DNA from: a virus
Virus record (IMG/VR): IMGVR_UViG_3300030419_006472
Span: 1 to 64,000 of that record
Length of the DNA stretch: 64,000 nucleotides
Strand: one strand, 5' to 3'
The position numbers were made by a program, and so were the translations under genes. This document shows, piece by piece, positions 25,069 to 34,790 of the stretch (its first letter is position 1; each line of letters opens with the position of its first letter). The notes below the pieces were generated by a model. It searched no databases. It saw nothing but the letters and a program-made list of their open reading frames with translations, and was not told the DNA's origin.

Positions 25069-25662
25069 ATGTCAGAGACACCCCCATGGGTACCGACCGG
25101 GCCTTTCGATTTAAATAACGTTGTTTTATCTTCTTGGGAATTTATATACGATAATGGTGGTTGGGAAGAACAAGGTTCCGGACCAGGTAGTACAGTAGCT
25201 AATAGCGGTGAACTAATAACTTGGATAAAAAACTTTATAACTACTAATAACTGTTCTAGTATGGTTGACGTAGGGTGTGGCGATATGCAATGGACAGCTC
25301 AAGTATTAAAAGCAAATCCCTTAGTAGCGTATACCGGTATAGATTGGGTCTCTACTGTATGTAATACAAATAAAACCAACCACCCAACACATACATTTCT
25401 AACTCAAAATTTCATGCTTTCTACTTTTAGTAACAGTAATACGTATGACATGTTAATATGTAAAGATGTATTACAACATCAATGGAATGGTGTAGATCAA
25501 ATAATTACTAATATAGGAAATATTAATGCTGAACATTCTATCTTTATTGTACCGACAGTAGCAGACAGCATTCTAGAAAGTAAATTAGTAGCAGCAGGTT
25601 ATACATTATCTACGACAGTGTCTTCAGATGAAGAGAAAAGTATATTCTTAAAGTCTACTTAA
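25069..25662 (+). CDS. Class I SAM-dependent methyltransferase
   Basis: The 197-residue protein has SAM-binding motif I in SSMVDVGCGDMQWTAQVL (about residues 64-81), an acidic residue after strand 2 (YTGIDW), and motif IV in YDMLICKDVLQH. It belongs to the Methyltransf_12/23-like group. Substrate is probably a sugar or small metabolite, given the position in the glycan region, but nothing in the sequence proves this. Its 3' end overlaps the convergent GT25-like gene by 8 bases. Confidence 0.75.
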   Translation: MSETPPWVPTGPFDLNNVVLSSWEFIYDNGGWEEQGSGPGSTVANSGELITWIKNFITTNNCSSMVDVGCGDMQWTAQVLKANPLVAYTGIDWVSTVCNTNKTNHPTHTFLTQNFMLSTFSNSNTYDMLICKDVLQHQWNGVDQIITNIGNINAEHSIFIVPTVADSILESKLVAAGYTLSTTVSSDEEKSIFLKST

Positions 25663-26449
25663 AATAACCTGCCTGGTGATTGTCCCGTTTATACCTCTGA
25701 GGACGTGTCATATACTTTTTGCTAATTTGTTTTTCGTTGTCAATTTGACTTTCAAATATTGTATTGTCGCATAGAAATGGTCGAAAGACATATGCATTAT
25801 AAAATTTTCTAGCAAAAATATTATTAGAAAGCGATGCAGTAATACCGTCGGATGGAAGGATTATAGGGTAATATTTCCATAATAAATGCTTTGCTGTTTC
25901 TATAGTTAAAGCGTAACAAACAGTACCACCATGTTCCCTATAACCGATGTAAAAATAATCATTAAACTGCCTTCTTTTTTTACTTAAGTTCGGCTCACGA
26001 ACTCCTTCGAAATCTCTCCAAGAATGAAAATGAATGATGTCCCAGTCATCAGGTATATATTCCTTCCACTCTAATGCATTGTTACATAATTCCTCATTAA
26101 CAATAGCGTCATCTTCTATTACAAGAAAATTATTTACATTATCATCAATCGCTGTTTTATATGCTTTAAGATGACCATATGAACAACATATTTCAGCTAA
26201 AGATATTGGATGAGGAGAGCCAGAAACATGACGTGTATTGTCATATTTAGCTGACGCCTCCATCCATAATTTTTTAAACCTAAATTTTCGATTTTTTTTA
26301 CCCTTAACCGTTAGGTTATCTGGAACGATACTACGAATGAACTTATAGTTTTCAATATTACATTTTTTAAAATGATCCTTAATATACTCTTTACGCATAG
26401 GATCTCTACCCCACACTACATATATTTTATCAAATAGTGTGTCGAGCAT
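25655..26449 (-). CDS. GT25-like LPS-type glycosyltransferase
   Basis: The 264-residue protein matches the GT25 family. Marks are the start DKIYVVWGRDPMRKEYIKDH, SLAEICCSYGHLKAYKTAI and the metal site FLVIEDDAIV, then WDIIHFHSW and GGTVCYALTIETAKHLL. GT25 enzymes add galactose or related sugars to lipooligosaccharide or collagen. The length is normal. It could decorate host LPS or a phage component. Confidence 0.8.
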   Translation of the reverse strand: MLDTLFDKIYVVWGRDPMRKEYIKDHFKKCNIENYKFIRSIVPDNLTVKGKKNRKFRFKKLWMEASAKYDNTRHVSGSPHPISLAEICCSYGHLKAYKTAIDDNVNNFLVIEDDAIVNEELCNNALEWKEYIPDDWDIIHFHSWRDFEGVREPNLSKKRRQFNDYFYIGYREHGGTVCYALTIETAKHLLWKYYPIILPSDGITASLSNNIFARKFYNAYVFRPFLCDNTIFESQIDNEKQISKKYMTRPQRYKRDNHQAGYFK

Positions 26450-26467
26450 TTTTTAAAAAATAAAAAA

Positions 26468-26947
26468 CTATCGCAATAGAGTTTCTTTATAACCTAGCAT
26501 TTCCCATGTATCGGCTTCCGCGGACCAATAAACAACAATACCAATTGGAAGCTCGGCGGTATCAACAAACTCATCATTAACGATACCCTTTTTAATCTTT
26601 GATTTTTCTACAAGAAAAACCTTTTCCTTAAAGTAAATAGCTTGACACTTCCGCTTATACTTTATTTCATACGCTTCCTTATCAGGTACTTTAGTCCAGT
26701 CCCAAATTAACGGATTCCAAAAAACTGAAAGATTAGGTTTAACCTTTGCTTGAATTGTCTTAGTCCCTAAAAATGAGATTTCTTGTATATCTTTTTTACC
26801 GGGCTTATATGCAGATCCATTGTAAAAAATATCTACATTTTCGAACATACTATCAGTAAGAGGATCCTTGAGGTCACCTGGATCAACATCCTTTGTGGCG
26901 GCTCTCTTTGTTTTAGGTTTAGTCTTTGTTGTCTTAGTTGCAGTCAT
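26468..26947 (-). CDS. Protein of unknown function with Lys/Thr-rich N-terminus
   Basis: The 159-residue protein starts with a low-complexity basic stretch (MTATKTTKTKPKTKRAATKD), then a beta-rich part (KAYEIKYKRK-like strands, then ELPIGIVVYWSAEADTWEML). I do not recognise it. It lies 18 bases upstream of the GT25-like gene and is likely in the same unit. The basic tail may bind DNA or another acidic partner. Confidence 0.5.
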   Translation of the reverse strand: MTATKTTKTKPKTKRAATKDVDPGDLKDPLTDSMFENVDIFYNGSAYKPGKKDIQEISFLGTKTIQAKVKPNLSVFWNPLIWDWTKVPDKEAYEIKYKRKCQAIYFKEKVFLVEKSKIKKGIVNDEFVDTAELPIGIVVYWSAEADTWEMLGYKETLLR

Positions 26948-26990
26948 AATTAGTATTGAAATAAGTGTTCATTCTTGTAATTAATTATAC

Positions 26991-28040
26991 ATGTCAGATG
27001 ATCTTTCAACTAGGTTTTGCGACCGGCCATGGACTTTTTTAGAAATACAAGAAAAAGGATTATATAACTGCTGTCCGCGCTGGGTAAACCTTAATAAAAT
27101 AGGAGAAATTACACCAGATTTAGATTTTGCTAAAGAATGGAACAGCGAAGCTAGTAAAGCGTTTCGTCGTAGTATTCTAGATGGGTCTTTTAGTATGTGT
27201 AATAAAGAGGAATGCCCTATGATTCAAAATAAATCACTACCAAAACGTGAAGACGTATTAAATGGATCACACGGTACTAAATTACAACAAACTGTAGAAT
27301 GGGATTTAGATATAGCTGACTTACCTTCTACTATTAATCTATGTTATGATAGATCTTGTAATTTAGAGTGTCCTAGCTGTAGAAAGCAGAAAATTTTCTA
27401 TAACAAGAAAAACTATCCCCGTCAATATGAACATGCGTTACGAGTTAACGACAAATTACTAAGAATGATTCATAGTAAGCCTCATGACGTTACTCTTAAT
27501 ATTACGGGTTCTGGTGACCCATTTGGATCACCGTCGTTTTTTGAGTTAATGAAAAAAATTAACCCGCGTCTAAACCCAAAAATTACCTTAATGCTACAAA
27601 CAAACGGTGTATTATGGGATCGACAGAGATGGGCAAAATTAAAAAATATACATAATTTACAAATAAAAACTATTATTAGTTTAGATGCGGGTATAAAAGA
27701 GCATTACGATAAAGTTAGAGTAGGAGGAGACTGGGACCGATTGATGAAGAATTTAGAATTTATTAAATCTCTCCAATTACCATGGGTTAGACTAGATATG
27801 TGTGTACAAAAAAACAACTATCAAAGTATACCTGAATTTATTAAAATAGCTGAACACCATAATTTTAATTCTTATACATCTAGGATATTTAATTGGGGTA
27901 CATTTAAAGAAGATCAGTTTAACGAGCACAATATTTTTGATACAAAACACCCGGAGCATAAAAAATTACTAGAAATAATAAACAAGGAATATGATAGCCC
28001 TAGACATGATTGGGGAAACTTGACTGACTTTAGAACATGA
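26991..28040 (+). CDS. Radical SAM protein with N-terminal Cys region
   Basis: The 349-residue protein carries the radical SAM motif CNLECPSC (CX3CX2C) at about residues 122-129 and later barrel motifs such as LNITGSGDPFGSP and LQTNGVLWD. The N-terminal part has extra Cys (FCDRPWTFLEIQE, NCCPRW), which resembles an auxiliary-cluster or SPASM-type region placed before the core. It heads a plus-strand run of seven overlapping genes for glycan-like chemistry. The substrate may be a sugar or peptide; not resolved. Confidence 0.8.
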   Translation: MSDDLSTRFCDRPWTFLEIQEKGLYNCCPRWVNLNKIGEITPDLDFAKEWNSEASKAFRRSILDGSFSMCNKEECPMIQNKSLPKREDVLNGSHGTKLQQTVEWDLDIADLPSTINLCYDRSCNLECPSCRKQKIFYNKKNYPRQYEHALRVNDKLLRMIHSKPHDVTLNITGSGDPFGSPSFFELMKKINPRLNPKITLMLQTNGVLWDRQRWAKLKNIHNLQIKTIISLDAGIKEHYDKVRVGGDWDRLMKNLEFIKSLQLPWVRLDMCVQKNNYQSIPEFIKIAEHHNFNSYTSRIFNWGTFKEDQFNEHNIFDTKHPEHKKLLEIINKEYDSPRHDWGNLTDFRT

Positions 28041-29329
28041 AATTAGCAGTAGTATTATTTGGACAACCCCGATTTTGGGATTTAAGCTATAAGAGTATTA
28101 TACAAGAAACTACTTTCGATAATAGTACTACGGATTATTACTTTCACTTTTGGGATAAAATAGCGTATAATACTGACGATCCAGAATATAAATTAACCGA
28201 TACAGACAAGGCAAATATAGTAGATGCCTATAAACCTAAAAACTATTCCTTTTCTGATTATTCTATATTAGAAGAAACATGCGATGATGTATACCGTATA
28301 GTAAAAAAACAGAAAAAAGAATTAAACAAATTTTTAGATGAAAAACACGGTACACCAGAAAAAGAATTACTACCAACAGATACTATAGAAGATATTATAA
28401 ACAATGTTCGAACACTTAACAATGATAATATACAGAGACACGCCAGTCGTTTAAGGAAGACTATTTTTGAAGTCACACAACCGAAAAATTTAACATATTT
28501 TCTTGGTCAGTTTGTATCATTACAAGAGGGAGCGAAGTTGGTAGAAGAAGAAGGAGAGGAATATGATTATATTTTTAGATTAAGAACGGATGTATTATTT
28601 GTTACTCCTGACTTATATAAAAATAAAACAGATTACCTAAATGATAAACAATTATTTTATAATAGAATAGAAAATTTAGATAAAGGTATTTTCTGTAGAA
28701 CCGGGGATTTGCAAATCTGGGAAGGATCATGTCATTCAGACGATGTAGGTGTAAAAAATAAATCTGGGTTACCAAACTACGGACCTAAGGAAAGAATTTT
28801 TTGTAGTAGATTTAAGTATGCGAATAACAAAATGACAGCAAGGCCACATAAATCGAGCATAACGAAGAAGCTACATACATCGAATAGTAAAAATACAAAA
28901 TCTCATACATATAACCCTGAAACACAATACTTACACATGAAAGACTGGTTTATGGTAGGATCTGGTTCAGAAATGTTATTAAGTATGAAACAATATGTTA
29001 ACACTATTATACATTTAATTAAAAAATCTAAACAATTCCTCATAGATAACGGTATAGATAATAATTGGGCGGCTGGGGAGCTCGTATGCGGAGAAGTTTT
29101 AGGGTTAAATGGTATAAGTGCTGCAGAATTAGGTTTTGAGCATTATGGTGAAATGATTATTCCTAATCGATTTATAAAAATTGCTAATGACCATACTAAA
29201 GAATTTATTTTAAACCGACCTCATGTTAGAGTATTAGCGGATTCTGATATACCAGTAGAAGAACAATATAAGGAATTAATACAAACTTTTTATATGAAGC
29301 CTCATATGAAAGATAAAATAAACATTTAG
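28037..29329 (+). CDS. GQPRF-family putative glycosyltransferase, paralogue 1
   Basis: The 430-residue protein starts with MKLAVVLFGQPRFWDLSYK and has a DxD-like site in YDYIFRLRTDVLFV at about residues 175-188. Four other genes in the window share this layout (29332, 33841, 34791 and 35626). The middle part has an extra helical insert. I infer a GT-A type transferase, but the family function is not known to me. It overlaps the radical SAM gene by 4 bases. Confidence 0.6.
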   Translation: MKLAVVLFGQPRFWDLSYKSIIQETTFDNSTTDYYFHFWDKIAYNTDDPEYKLTDTDKANIVDAYKPKNYSFSDYSILEETCDDVYRIVKKQKKELNKFLDEKHGTPEKELLPTDTIEDIINNVRTLNNDNIQRHASRLRKTIFEVTQPKNLTYFLGQFVSLQEGAKLVEEEGEEYDYIFRLRTDVLFVTPDLYKNKTDYLNDKQLFYNRIENLDKGIFCRTGDLQIWEGSCHSDDVGVKNKSGLPNYGPKERIFCSRFKYANNKMTARPHKSSITKKLHTSNSKNTKSHTYNPETQYLHMKDWFMVGSGSEMLLSMKQYVNTIIHLIKKSKQFLIDNGIDNNWAAGELVCGEVLGLNGISAAELGFEHYGEMIIPNRFIKIANDHTKEFILNRPHVRVLADSDIPVEEQYKELIQTFYMKPHMKDKINI

Positions 29330-29331
29330 GC

Positions 29332-30579
29332 ATGCCGAAGAAAGGAATAAAAGGATTTACAGAGTGGAGTTTAGAGTCATCAGATAGACGACCTCCACCG
29401 ACAGCACCTGTTGGGTTGGCACAACCAGCTCCTGTGAAAATGAATAAAAAAAATATGAAAATAGCAATATTAATGTTTGGACAACCTAGGTTTTTAAAAC
29501 AAACTATTAATTTAATAAAGGATGAATTTGACCTACCTGGTCACGAAGTACATTATTTCGCTCATTGGTGGAATAGTATTGGGTATCTACCTAACGGTAA
29601 AGAAGAAATATATGATAAAAAAGAAATATATGATTTAGTAGAAGAAAAACTACCCAATTCAGTTCTTCCTAATAAACCATCACAGAGAAACATAATTATA
29701 CAAGATTATGAAAATTTAGATGAAACGTGTAATCATATATTAAATTTTATAAGATTACATAAACGAAATTTACCAATAAGCATAAACTGTGCAATTGAAA
29801 ATTTAAGATATAAATTCGGACAACATCAGAGTATGAAATGGGCTTTTAGACGTATTTTATCATACGAAAAAGAAAATGATTTTAAATATGATGTAGTTAT
29901 TAAAGTAAGAACAGATATTGTATATAAATCAAAAGACACATATGAAAGTGAAGAAGAGTATTATGCTGCAAAAGAAGAGTTATATACAGATTTATGCTTC
30001 AATGTTCCTCATTTAAAATGTACAGCGCTTAGATATGTAGATCTCACAGAAAGACGTAAAGATAAAGCAGGTAGTGTTGGTAAAGATAACAACATAGGTA
30101 TGTTTAGATTTTATAAAAATAATATATCGTTTGAGAGACGATCTATTATACAAAAACACAAAAATGGAACATTCGAAAAACATATAAAAACAGCCTACGA
30201 TCCGGAAAATGAATGTCATTGGATTAAGCATACTGAGGACTATAATAAAAGATTAGCATTTAATGATTGGACATTAATATGTAACCGAGATGCTGCAGAG
30301 ATAATGTATTGTAATTGGTTTGAAAATTACTTTCTTACCTTATCGAAAGATATAAAAAATAATAATACCAATAATTGGTTTATTTCTCAATCTGATCATT
30401 GTCTACAAGGTCAGATGTTACTTAATTACAACTTAGCTGCTGAAAGAATATCTCCTAGAAGAGATGCGAGATTAATTCATCCAAAAATAATAAAAAAGGA
30501 TATTAAAACTGGAGGGAAGATTAAAGCTGAATCAGAAGCTCAAATTAGAAAGGATATATTAACGCATAAATTTTCGTGA
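29332..30579 (+). CDS. GQPRF-family putative glycosyltransferase, paralogue 2
   Basis: The 415-residue protein has the core start MKIAILMFGQPRFLKQTINL at residue 42 and the site KYDVVIKVRTDIVY. Before the core lies a 41-residue Pro-rich extension (DRRPPPTAPVGLAQPAP) that the other copies lack. The extension may be real or the true start may be the internal ATG at 29455. The gene follows paralogue 1 by 2 bases, so tandem duplication is likely. Confidence 0.58.
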   Translation: MPKKGIKGFTEWSLESSDRRPPPTAPVGLAQPAPVKMNKKNMKIAILMFGQPRFLKQTINLIKDEFDLPGHEVHYFAHWWNSIGYLPNGKEEIYDKKEIYDLVEEKLPNSVLPNKPSQRNIIIQDYENLDETCNHILNFIRLHKRNLPISINCAIENLRYKFGQHQSMKWAFRRILSYEKENDFKYDVVIKVRTDIVYKSKDTYESEEEYYAAKEELYTDLCFNVPHLKCTALRYVDLTERRKDKAGSVGKDNNIGMFRFYKNNISFERRSIIQKHKNGTFEKHIKTAYDPENECHWIKHTEDYNKRLAFNDWTLICNRDAAEIMYCNWFENYFLTLSKDIKNNNTNNWFISQSDHCLQGQMLLNYNLAAERISPRRDARLIHPKIIKKDIKTGGKIKAESEAQIRKDILTHKFS

Positions 30580-31406
30580 AAAAAATTTGTCATATTAGAT
30601 GTAACGATAAGTACTGGGAGGGGTTGAATGTATATCCATTATTTTCAAAACCTAAGCACCAGTATAATTATTATCTTAATATAATTAAATTATGGGATGA
30701 TAATTTAAAAATAAAGTATTTACCTTTTAGAAAGCGTATACGAGATTTAGTTCTTGATCGTATTTTTAATATGGAGTGCTTCGATGTTGTATTAGAAAGT
30801 AATCAACACTGTGAAAAATATCTTAACGAAAACTCAAGTAGTAATATTTTATTTTTTCAACAAGACGATGATGACATCTTTTTAAAATTACCCGAAGTTA
30901 CTGAGTTAACTGAAGGTATTAATATTTTTAATTACAGTTTTTTAGATCCTGTAGGTGGTCGACGAAAGCCAGGGTATAGAAACCGAGTTTTCGGTTTTAA
31001 AAACCCAATGAACAAAATACAAAGTAATCATAGTTTAATTTTTAATAAAAATAATAATATTGATCTACAGGAACATAAAATATATAAAGCAGATCATTCA
31101 ATATATACCGAGATATTAGAACCTTTACGTATCCAACGTAAATTAGGTGCTGTGGGGAAATTAAATTCAGAGATTCCGTATAATTATAGAATTATAGAAT
31201 ACCCAATATCAATTCAATTTTATCACTTACACAGTATTTCATTATGGAAGCATCAATTTAAATTTTCTAATACTAATTATACAGAAGAAAGTCAATTTAT
31301 AAAATATGTAGAAAGATATATTAAAGAGACTGAAGATTTATATTTACAGTATAAAGACATACCGTTGTTTGAAGAGATAAACAATTTATATCGAATATTA
31401 TTATGA
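30576..31406 (+). CDS. Putative glycosyltransferase-like protein
   Basis: The 276-residue protein is not in a family I know. It has an acidic site ILFFQQDDDDIFLK near residue 90-103 and ADHSIYTEIL in the C-terminal half, which are like the metal and donor regions of some GT-A enzymes. It overlaps paralogue 2 by 4 bases and the next gene by 4 bases, so it is in the same operon. The function is inferred from context only. Confidence 0.45.
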   Translation: MKKICHIRCNDKYWEGLNVYPLFSKPKHQYNYYLNIIKLWDDNLKIKYLPFRKRIRDLVLDRIFNMECFDVVLESNQHCEKYLNENSSSNILFFQQDDDDIFLKLPEVTELTEGINIFNYSFLDPVGGRRKPGYRNRVFGFKNPMNKIQSNHSLIFNKNNNIDLQEHKIYKADHSIYTEILEPLRIQRKLGAVGKLNSEIPYNYRIIEYPISIQFYHLHSISLWKHQFKFSNTNYTEESQFIKYVERYIKETEDLYLQYKDIPLFEEINNLYRILL

Positions 31407-32167
31407 GCAAAAGAAGATGTAACACTGATAACGCCGACGTGTTTATAGGGGCATGGCATAAAACAGGTATTAACGCGATTAAATCCCTTTTTAGATTATA
31501 CAAAGAGGACGTACCAACATTCGAATTTCAATTTAAAAAGAAATTAGGAATAGGGTTTAATCATTACGTACTAGAACATAGTAAAGTCATACTTTGTATT
31601 AGAAATCCATATGAAACTATAGTCTCAGGTATGAGATACCATCAAAAAACTAAAGAAAAATGGTGTATACAGCCTCACGAAAGATATGGAGGGATAAGTT
31701 ACAAAGAACATATAAGCAATCTAGAAACTGAAGAAGAAAAATTACTATTTGAGATGAGAGAAAACGCTTATTTGACGATTACTAGCATGTATGATTTTGT
31801 AAGAGACCATTCTCAATACGAAATATATTCAAAGACTAGTAAAAATATAAAGGAAAAAACACCCGACGGGACTTGGCGTGAAAAAGGTTATAATATAAAT
31901 GATAATATTGTTTTTATAAGGCTAGAGCAATTTGAAACCGAGGAAGGACGACAAGAAATAGTTGATACTATTACTTCTCATGTACCTAATATGGATAAAG
32001 ACATATTAGCAGAATGTATTCAAGCTCATGGTAGAAAAAAATTCAATAAAACTCACGACGGTTCTGGATATACATACGACCAACATTTTACTGGTAAACT
32101 ATACCACGAATTTGATGAATTGTTTCCTGAAGATTTGTTTGAGGTTTTAGGATATCAGCGTAAATAA
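31403..32167 (+). CDS. Sulfotransferase-like protein
   Basis: The 254-residue protein has a PAPS-type layout: an N-terminal phosphate-loop-like GAWHKTG at 16-22 and the 3'-phosphate motif KVILCIRNPYETIVSGMRYH at about 61-80. These fit sulfotransferases that move sulfate from PAPS to a sugar or other hydroxyl. Sulfated glycans are common in marine systems. It sits between a putative glycosyltransferase and a radical SAM gene. A PAPS-making enzyme was not seen, so the host must supply it. Confidence 0.68.
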   Translation: MSKRRCNTDNADVFIGAWHKTGINAIKSLFRLYKEDVPTFEFQFKKKLGIGFNHYVLEHSKVILCIRNPYETIVSGMRYHQKTKEKWCIQPHERYGGISYKEHISNLETEEEKLLFEMRENAYLTITSMYDFVRDHSQYEIYSKTSKNIKEKTPDGTWREKGYNINDNIVFIRLEQFETEEGRQEIVDTITSHVPNMDKDILAECIQAHGRKKFNKTHDGSGYTYDQHFTGKLYHEFDELFPEDLFEVLGYQRK

Positions 32168-32173
32168 TTTATT

Positions 32174-33133
32174 ATGATACCATCTACGAACGAGGTTAGA
32201 ATAGAAACATCTACTGCTTGTAATGCAGGATGTGTTTTTTGCCCTCATCCTACTGAAGATTTTGTCCGTAAAAGAGAGGTAATGTCCTTAGATGATTATA
32301 AATTTTATTTAGATAAAGTATTAAACGAGATAGGGGATCAAATTCAAGAAACTACGTTTTCTGGGTTTGGTGAAATTTTTATAGACAAAGGCATTATCGA
32401 AAAGATTGCTTACGCTGGCAAAACCGACCTACTTATACATCTTTTAACAAACGGGTCTATGCTTACCCCAGAACGTATAGACAAAATATATGAAATTGGA
32501 GTTAAGGATATAAGAGTAAGTCTTCATACTACAAACCCTGATAGTTATGGTAGAGTCATGCGGTATAAATCTTCAGGATTTGATTTCGATTCAGTCATGA
32601 AAAATGTTAATTATGCTATTGAAAATAAACCAGAGGAATCTGATATTATAATTACAGCCGATATAGTTGAGGAGAATAAAGAAGATGTAGAGCAAATGAT
32701 TGAATATTTTAAAGACAGATGTTCTCTTGAAGTGTGGTATCCTCATAACTGGGTTTACGGTAAGACTTATAGAGATAAAACTAAAGAAAATACTTTAAAA
32801 TCTTGTGGCAGACCGTTTAATGGACCTATACAAATTCAAATAGACGGAGATATAATTATGTGTTGTTTTGATTTTAATAATGAACTGGTCTTAGGTAATT
32901 TTAAACGTCAAACATTAGAAGAGATATTCAACGGAAAGGTTTTTCAAGAACTTTATAATCATCATGATAATGGTACCTGCACAAAATCAGATTTTATTTG
33001 TAAAAATTGCGATCAACTTAAAGATAAAAGTGATATTGTTATATATAACAACAGGGTAGAGGATAAACAAAAACGAGCGACACAGACCAGTACGGTATTA
33101 AAAGAACTAAAACCTGAATTGAGTAATGGCTGA
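32174..33133 (+). CDS. Radical SAM/SPASM protein
   Basis: The 319-residue protein has a radical SAM motif in CNAGCVFC (CX3CX2C) near residue 16 and a C-terminal SPASM-type Cys region (CGRPFNGPIQIQIDGD, then MCCFDF and CKNCDQ). Such proteins modify peptides or sugars using an extra Fe-S cluster. It overlaps the FkbM gene by 8 bases. The substrate is unknown; a glycan or sugar nucleotide is suggested by context. Confidence 0.85.
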   Translation: MIPSTNEVRIETSTACNAGCVFCPHPTEDFVRKREVMSLDDYKFYLDKVLNEIGDQIQETTFSGFGEIFIDKGIIEKIAYAGKTDLLIHLLTNGSMLTPERIDKIYEIGVKDIRVSLHTTNPDSYGRVMRYKSSGFDFDSVMKNVNYAIENKPEESDIIITADIVEENKEDVEQMIEYFKDRCSLEVWYPHNWVYGKTYRDKTKENTLKSCGRPFNGPIQIQIDGDIIMCCFDFNNELVLGNFKRQTLEEIFNGKVFQELYNHHDNGTCTKSDFICKNCDQLKDKSDIVIYNNRVEDKQKRATQTSTVLKELKPELSNG

Positions 33134-33884
33134 ATATCAAAAGATTTCTGATTGGACCATTTTAAAAAGTGAAGAGGATACTGCCATGGTGCAGCATGCC
33201 AAAGTAGGTATAGATAACTGTGTATGGCATGAGAGATATATAGATGATATTTTATTACCATACTTTTTAACAGGTAAACGACGCACTGTAATTGATATTG
33301 GTTCTAGTTACGGTTGGATGGCTGTTTCTTTTGCAAAACATTTTGATGAAGTAAAGTGTTTTGAAGTTAGAGAGGATATAAGAGATGCTCTTAAGGAAAA
33401 TGTTAGTAGATTTTCTAATGTGGAAGTTTTTGATTGCGGTGTAAGCAGTGAGGAAAAATATGTTAGGGTAAATAAGAAGAAAGTTACAGGAGTAACTCGT
33501 ATTGCCCAGAGACGATTTAGCGACACTGGTGCACCAATTATAGGTAAAGATGAATATGTAATAGAAAAACCGCAACATAAAAACGGTATTCTAGTACGTC
33601 CGCTTGATAGCTATAATTTTGAAAATGTGGATTGTATAAAGCTTGATATTGAAGACCATGAATATTATGCAATACTCGGTGCTCAAGAGACTATAAAAAA
33701 ATGGAAACCAGTATTAATTCTTGAAATATCATTTATAAGAAGGAGACATTTAAGTTTCTTTAAACCTAGACAACGCATATTTAAATTACTAGACGACCTC
33801 GATTATCAAATAGCAGATATAAGAGGCGGTGATGTTATTTTTACACATAAGAATCTAACTCACTATGATGCGTTAGGCCTGTAA
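33126..33884 (+). CDS. FkbM-family methyltransferase
   Basis: The 252-residue protein has SAM motif I in TVIDIGSSYGWMAVSFAKHF (about 54-73) and the FkbM-type C-terminal signature LDSYNFENVDCIKLDIEDHE followed by ILGAQETIKKWKPVLILEI. FkbM enzymes make O-methyl groups on sugars and polyketides. It closes the plus-strand run, and its end overlaps the convergent GQPRF gene by 44 bases. Confidence 0.85.
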   Translation: MAEYQKISDWTILKSEEDTAMVQHAKVGIDNCVWHERYIDDILLPYFLTGKRRTVIDIGSSYGWMAVSFAKHFDEVKCFEVREDIRDALKENVSRFSNVEVFDCGVSSEEKYVRVNKKKVTGVTRIAQRRFSDTGAPIIGKDEYVIEKPQHKNGILVRPLDSYNFENVDCIKLDIEDHEYYAILGAQETIKKWKPVLILEISFIRRRHLSFFKPRQRIFKLLDDLDYQIADIRGGDVIFTHKNLTHYDALGL

Positions 33885-34788
33885 CTTCGATAGTTGTGTT
33901 TTCTTTTCTATCTATCCAAGATTTCTTACATTTATCTTTTAAATATAAGCGTATATATCTTCTTTCCTTTCCTACTAAATGTATGTTATTATATATAGCT
34001 GCATTACCCCATACAACATCCTGTTTTTTATGAGATTCGAGCTCTTTTTCTAACTTATTTACAGAGTCAAAAATAAGTGTTCTTAAATACGTTTGATACC
34101 AAGTATTAAACAAATAATACGCAGCAGATCTCGTTGCAGACATAGTGTTAATATCATACCTAATATTTTCATATATACTTTCACCTGTTAGTGTTACTCC
34201 AGGTATATATTCTTTTAATTGATGGTTTTTAAATCCGTTTAATTCCTGTACAAATTTTCGTATTTTTAAATTTGTTACTAATGCAAAATTTGTATTTATT
34301 TTATCTTCAGGAATAATGTAATTATCAAGTTTATCGCTATTGCTATAAATATAATCCGTTTTCGTTCTTATGACAACATCGTATTTAAAATTATTTTCTT
34401 GTTCATATTCTTCCATCAATGAATATGCTCTTTTATTACTAAACCATTGACCGAATTCATACCGATATTTGTCTTTTACAGCCTTAAGCAATATTTTATC
34501 ACTAACCAAAAAGGTATTTAAATTTTTAAACAAAAAAACTAAATTATCTAATTCAGAATAATCTTCAATTTTATATTTTTTAGGTTCTAAATAATGTATA
34601 TATTTTTCTAAATTATCATCAGTTGTATAATCTTTAGTTTTTTCGCATTGAGGTGAAAATCCTACAACGTTCCAAAAATGTATAAAAAAATCAACTTGTA
34701 CATTAGGAATATTAAACTCTTCTTTTATTCTTTTATATGTTAAATTTAGAAATCTAGGTTGTGCGCATAATAAAACAGCTATTCTCAT
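33841..34788 (-). CDS. GQPRF-family putative glycosyltransferase, paralogue 3
   Basis: The 315-residue protein starts MRIAVLLCAQPRFLNLTYKR and has the acidic site KYDVVIRTKTDYIYS. It is shorter than paralogues 1 and 2. It forms a three-gene tandem with 34791 and 35626 on the minus strand, whereas paralogues 1 and 2 are on the plus strand. The role is inferred as a GT-A type transferase. Confidence 0.58.
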   Translation of the reverse strand: MRIAVLLCAQPRFLNLTYKRIKEEFNIPNVQVDFFIHFWNVVGFSPQCEKTKDYTTDDNLEKYIHYLEPKKYKIEDYSELDNLVFLFKNLNTFLVSDKILLKAVKDKYRYEFGQWFSNKRAYSLMEEYEQENNFKYDVVIRTKTDYIYSNSDKLDNYIIPEDKINTNFALVTNLKIRKFVQELNGFKNHQLKEYIPGVTLTGESIYENIRYDINTMSATRSAAYYLFNTWYQTYLRTLIFDSVNKLEKELESHKKQDVVWGNAAIYNNIHLVGKERRYIRLYLKDKCKKSWIDRKENTTIEVTGLTHHSELDSYV

Positions 34789-34790
34789 GA

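Noticed and set aside
29332-29454. Pro-rich N-terminal extension of paralogue 2 as a separate small gene
   Set aside because: It is in frame with the rest and follows the previous stop by 2 bases; at most the true start is internal.
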